Source: Turbatrix aceti
Taxonomy: Eukaryota > Nematoda > Chromadorea > Rhabditida > Panagrolaimidae
NCBI GenBank assembly: GCA_963969345.1
Contig: OZ017768.1
Location: 11,014,193 to 11,078,192, forward strand
Reading direction: 5' to 3'
DNA: 64,000 nt
In this document: piece after piece, positions 60,626 through 64,000 of the stretch
How the letters are laid out: each line of letters starts with the position of its first letter
Position numbering within the stretch: the first letter of the stretch is position 1
The notes under the pieces: generated by a model
Databases searched by the model: none
Seen by the model: the letters and a program-made list of their open reading frames with translations, nothing else
Told to the model about the DNA's origin: nothing
Translations under genes and position numbers: made by a program

Positions 60626-61464
60626 ATGTCTGCTCCGCTACGCCGCCGAGTTTTTTCAGCGACGATCAATTCAGGGAATCTTTTGGGTGTTGCCTTCGCC
60701 TGGACAGCATGGTTTGGTCTTGCATACGGTGCCTCTTTTGGCCCTAATGTCTCTTTTGGCTCTAAAGCACACGTGGAAGGTTAGTTCAGTGACAAAGATA
60801 TGCAGAAATTAAAGTTGCATTTCTGGATTCAGCGGATAACTTCATTGCTAAGAATATGGTCGGTTTCATCGTGGTCATAGTGTTTCTGCTGGTTGCAATA
60901 CTGATTTCGGCGGGGATGCTCGTGAACACATACCTCAAGGTCAGAAATGCACAGAAAGCGCTGAAAGTCAAGCAAGCCATGCTCAAGAGTTCTAAGCCAA
61001 CATCCAAACCGCAGAAGAAAGGCAGCGGCTCTCGCTCAGGTACCGGTACTGCTAAGTCATCTGCTAAGTCATCATCTTCTAAATCTTCCCGTTCATCCAA
61101 GTCCTCCCGTTCATCCAAGTCCTCCCGTTCATCCAAGTCTTCCAAATCGGCCAAGTCTGCGAAGCCGCCTGCCAAGCCTATCGCCAAGCCGCCTGCCAAG
61201 TCGTCGAAGCCAGCAGCGCCCCGTCCACCTCCCAAAAAGTCAGAATCTCCAACTTCACCAGTTAACAAGACTCCGTCTCCTAGAGACGATGGTATGCCGG
61301 TTACCGCTGAAGATATCACTCAACTTGACGAGACCGTAACTGTCAAGTCCTACGTTCAATACGGTCTAAGGAACGACTGGAGAGCTGCCAAATACGCGGA
61401 TGAAGACGATTTTTCCTTCGACATCCCCAGCGGGCACACTTTTTCGTACGACGGCCCTGCATAG
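60626..61464 (+). CDS. Two-TM protein with Ser/Lys/Arg-repeat cytosolic region
   Basis: Exons 60626-60779 and 60833-61464, separated by a 53-bp intron, join in frame to 261 residues. The N-terminus MSAPLRRRVFSATINSGN precedes helix 1 (NLLGVAFAWTAWFGLAYGASF). Helix 2 follows (MVGFIVVIVFLLVAILISAGMLV). A long hydrophilic region comes next with a perfect 5-residue repeat (SSKSSRSSKSSRSSKSS), then an Ala/Pro/Lys stretch (AKPPAKPIAKPPAK) and an acidic, aromatic tail (EDDFSFDIPSGHTFSYDGPA). I recognise no family. The repeat tract is coded by near-identical 15-bp units (TCATCCAAGTCCTCCCG), so it may vary in length between strains. Probable topology is N and C both cytosolic. The neighbouring thaumatin-like gene is convergent, with only 49 bp between the stops. 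Confidence 0.65.
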
Positions 61465-61513
61465 GTTCCAGGCGTGTTTATATGTAATTTTGTATTCCAA
61501 TGATAAACTTATG

Positions 61514-62095
61514 TTAGCAAAAAACAATTTTGTAATTTCTGTTTTGGCACGTGAAGGTTGATGTCTTGTCGTCGTAGGCGTAGCTGTAGCAGGTCGCGCA
61601 GTTGCTTTTGAAGAACTGCGCGTACTTGGACGGTTGACACTTTTGCGGCGAATTGAATGCACCCGTGCAGCAGAACTCGGGCTTGCCAAACTTGGCGCAC
61701 GCGCTCAGGCACTGCACGGCTCGCCCGCCTTTTGAGACTTTCAGCTCGCCGGGGCACTTGTCGAGGATCGCCGAGCTGCTCGTGCCGATCGTCTTGCACC
61801 CGTTTGAGGGCCGGATTGTGATTGGCACGTTGAATCCGTCGACCAGAGAGACGTCGTAGAAATCCTGCCTGGCATGACCAACCAGGGTCATTTCTGCAAG
61901 GGTCACGCCGACGTCATTGGTTGCGCAGTTTTGGCCTCCATCGTTGCAGCCTGTTTTGGCCCAGATTCGACCGGCTGACCAGTTGTCAGGGACGTTGATA
62001 GATTTGGATTGTCTGGGGTTTAGGCGATCACCGCTGCCACCTGGAGTGCCGCTTCCACCACGCCATGCTGGCCGTACGGAATATCCGCAATGGTT
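61514..62095 (-). CDS. Thaumatin-like protein (signal-peptide exon not found)
   Basis: Extracellular thaumatin/PR-5-type fold, known in plants, arthropods and nematodes (thn genes). The main exon, 62095-61514, codes 193 residues from NHCGYSVRPAWRGG to the final Cys. Diagnostic text: SINVPDNWSAGRIWAKTGC, GVTLAEMTL, DFYDVSLVDGFNVPITIRP, and the Cys-rich end KYAQFFKSNCATCYSYAYDD. I count 14 cysteines; the large thaumatin type has 16. The acidic-cleft residues (Asp in DVSLVDGFN) are kept. The frame has a stop just upstream of the TTTTTTTGTGAG acceptor at about 62096, so a 5' exon with the signal peptide must lie further right; I could not find a convincing one. Either it is distant or the gene is truncated. 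Members are linked to antifungal or cuticle-surface defence; activity here is inference. Confidence 0.85.
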   Translation of the reverse strand, partial: NHCGYSVRPAWRGGSGTPGGSGDRLNPRQSKSINVPDNWSAGRIWAKTGCNDGGQNCATNDVGVTLAEMTLVGHARQDFYDVSLVDGFNVPITIRPSNGCKTIGTSSSAILDKCPGELKVSKGGRAVQCLSACAKFGKPEFCCTGAFNSPQKCQPSKYAQFFKSNCATCYSYAYDDKTSTFTCQNRNYKIVFC

Positions 62096-63449
62096 CTCAC
62101 AAAAAAATTTCGTTTATAGTCACATCTATAAAACACTTTTATACACAGTGTCTACAATTCGGAGTAGACAAAAGTATAGAACCAGCAATGCATCTTCATT
62201 TTTTTCAATCGGCTATAGACAAAAGTATATAAACGAGCGCAAATATCTCAAGAAAAATCAGGGGGAAGGTCGCGACTGCCGACGCTTTCGCATGTTGCGA
62301 ACGAGTCAATGAACTTTCGCGATGAGGATTTCAAATCAAATTTAAAAAAATTGTAACTCAGCCCAAAATTCAGTTTCTTTTATAAAATTTTGTTTACAGA
62401 CAGATTCAAGGGTGTTCTTTATGCTGACATAATTCTTTTTTTTAATTCGTTCAAAATTAACAAAATCGAAGGAGGTATGGTAGAAAAATCGCGGCGCATA
62501 AACAAAATTAGCTATGAAGGCAAACAAAAGCAATTCTGAAGCGAAACAAAATTCTCTAACTGATTTTAAATAAAAAAGTATACCTTATCACCTTAGAAGT
62601 TTCGAAAAAAATGAAATTTCTGAGAAAAATTAGGTTTTCGGAACTTTTTAGAACTCAATTTAAAAAACGGAGTACGCCATTCGCTTCAGCGTTCATTTCT
62701 GCCCCGGATCCTACTTTTTCGCGTAAATGCATTTCGAACGCGATCCATGCCGATTTTTTTACCGAACCCTACTTTGAAAAATTTTGGTGTTTGCACAACA
62801 AAAAAAGGGAGGTTCAGAAGAAAATTTGCACTGGCGCACGGAAAAGATATAAAATCCTGAAACAATCAATACAAATGTAAAAGATACTGTAGAATCCGAT
62901 TCTGATTTTAGTTTTTGGATTACACTTCGAAAAAGTTTCGAAAATTCATTTTTCAGGCAAAAGTTTTAGAAGTTTGAGTTTTTCAGGTATTTGAAAATTA
63001 TTTTGAAGCATGTGCATATTTTTACTAGATAGAGAATTTTGTTGTGCTTCGAAATCATTTTGAACTGCATGTATAACTTTATTTGTTACCAAGTAATGAA
63101 TTTTCTAGTACACCTCCTTCAATTTTGGCAAAAATGAAAATTTTGAAAAACGTGAATAGAGAAGTTCGAACGACAATGCTCGATTCTATTTTTTCACAAT
63201 AAAATACTTTTAAATATCAAATCAAAAACCTAAGTTTTCGAATTTAGATATAAATTTCGTCCAATTAATTTCACAACTTGCGCGATCTGCGACTTTTCCG
63301 TTGTTGAGGAGAGGAGTCTCAACACGAATGTTGCATCGCAGCGCTCGGCTTGTTCAGCCGAACTTTGTTCTTTTTTTGTCTATGTTATTTTCTTCGGGCG
63401 AGTTGCAATTGTTGTTTTTTTTGGCTTGATTTATTTTGTTTTTGTTTCA
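62096..63449. other. Region between thaumatin-like gene and the right-edge gene
   Basis: Should contain the thaumatin signal exon and the 5' part of the gene ending at 63876. AT-rich; a frame at 62611-62880 is basic and unrecognised. Nothing firm. Confidence 0.35.
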
Positions 63450-63876
63450 GACTCATCCGGCGACACCCTCCAGCGTGTACAACCTATCGACAACTTTATC
63501 CGAGCTCTTCCACCGACGTAGGTTTTTGAATTTTTCCAAGTTTTTGGGTGTTTTTACTATTTTTTGTATACCAACCAAGTTTCAACCATTTTCTTTCCTT
63601 TTCATGCGATTGTGCCATGAGAGTTCTGCAATTTGTTAGGTAGGATTGCGCTGCGACAGCTGGGGTGCCAAGATCTGGCTTCACAATTGCAAAAAAGGTA
63701 AAAAACGGTTGAAAGGCAGTTGACATCAAATTTTGGGGCAGAAAAGTTTCAGGGTTTGATTTGTTTTCAGTGGTGCCTCGAGACTTTCAGATGACTTCAA
63801 TCCTGTCCCAGCTACAACCATTTACCGCATCATCCAAGCAAAAGCCAAGTCCACGATGCTTCACAGAGAAAAATGA
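63450..63876 (+). CDS. C-terminal exons of an unrecognised gene
   Basis: Three exons (63450-63518, 63645-63697, 63769-63876) join in frame across GT-AG introns and end at a TGA. The second acceptor must be the AG at about 63644 rather than the one 4 nt earlier, which would give a stop. The deduced C-terminus reads SSGDTLQRVQPIDNFIRALP, then RIALRQLGCQDLASQLQK, then SGASRLSDDFNPVPATTIYR, ending STMLHREK. It has no ATG in the first visible exon, so upstream exon(s) are missing. Helical, soluble-looking, no TM segment. I recognise no family. Boundaries are accurate to a few bases; an alternative frame in the last exon (starting MTSILSQLQPF) is less consistent. Confidence 0.4.
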
Positions 63877-64000
63877 AGAAGACTTCGACGATGCTTTCAT
63901 TTTTTTGTTTTGTTTTATGTTTTGTCATTTATTTTTTATTTTGTTAGTAAACGAATGCCTGAACGTGCCAAAAAGTATTACTCAGCGGATGCCGCGAAGC

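Noticed and set aside
62611..62880. 89-codon basic frame
   Set aside because: No recognisable feature and no splice link to the exons at 63450; kept only as a remote possibility.

Overview
The window is animal nuclear DNA, most likely from a nematode. Genes are cut by many introns, often only 39-60 bp long, with T-rich TTTTCAG-type acceptors. Two genes have a lone splice acceptor about 4 nt before the start codon, as expected for spliced-leader trans-splicing. The gene set also fits: nematode-type serpentine receptors, an acyltransferase-3/SGNH protein of the C. elegans oac type, a thaumatin-like protein and a C-type-lectin-like protein. The assignment is an inference; no rRNA or mitochondrial marker is present.

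Layout. 1-776: 5' part of a C-type-lectin-like gene (minus). 1425-1787: cytochrome c oxidase subunit 6B. 2046-3412: RagC/D GTPase (minus). 4158-9639: three paralogous 7-TM receptors with matching exon sizes. 10411-15658: a TBL1/ebi-like corepressor subunit with a long N-terminal extension and a Gln-rich insert. 15659-27461: almost 12 kb with no supportable gene. 27462-30369: UFL1, the UFM1 ligase. 31036-34074: two tandem SLC25A51-type mitochondrial carriers. 34075-40993: transposon-rich DNA with one small secreted-protein gene. 40994-43364: acyltransferase-3/SGNH protein with a tRNA-Gly(TCC) in its second intron. 43365-49707: gene-poor, with a large foldback element. 49708-50324: small predicted tail-anchored protein. 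50564-51808: a second type of 7-TM chemoreceptor (minus). 53293-56290: Rab6 (minus), with an opposite-strand gene nested in an intron. 57605-59784: HACD3-type 3-hydroxyacyl-CoA dehydratase. 60626-61464: a two-TM Ser/Lys-rich protein. 61514-62095: thaumatin-like protein (minus). 63450-63876: the end of an unrecognised gene.

The most unusual feature is the mobile DNA. I find at least six different families of non-autonomous hAT-like elements (about 360-665 bp). Six insertions are flanked by perfect 8-bp direct repeats. Most carry arrays of a short family-specific word next to their ends, such as TGATATCA, ACCCGA, CTCCCGGGAGA or CCCCCG. Two sit in introns of housekeeping genes. No hAT transposase is present, so it must act from elsewhere.

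The housekeeping genes belong to separate processes: respiration, TORC1 nutrient signalling, UFMylation, mitochondrial NAD transport, Golgi traffic and very-long-chain fatty-acid synthesis. I see no operon-like functional grouping beyond local gene duplications. Exon boundaries were worked out by hand from frame continuity and splice signals.
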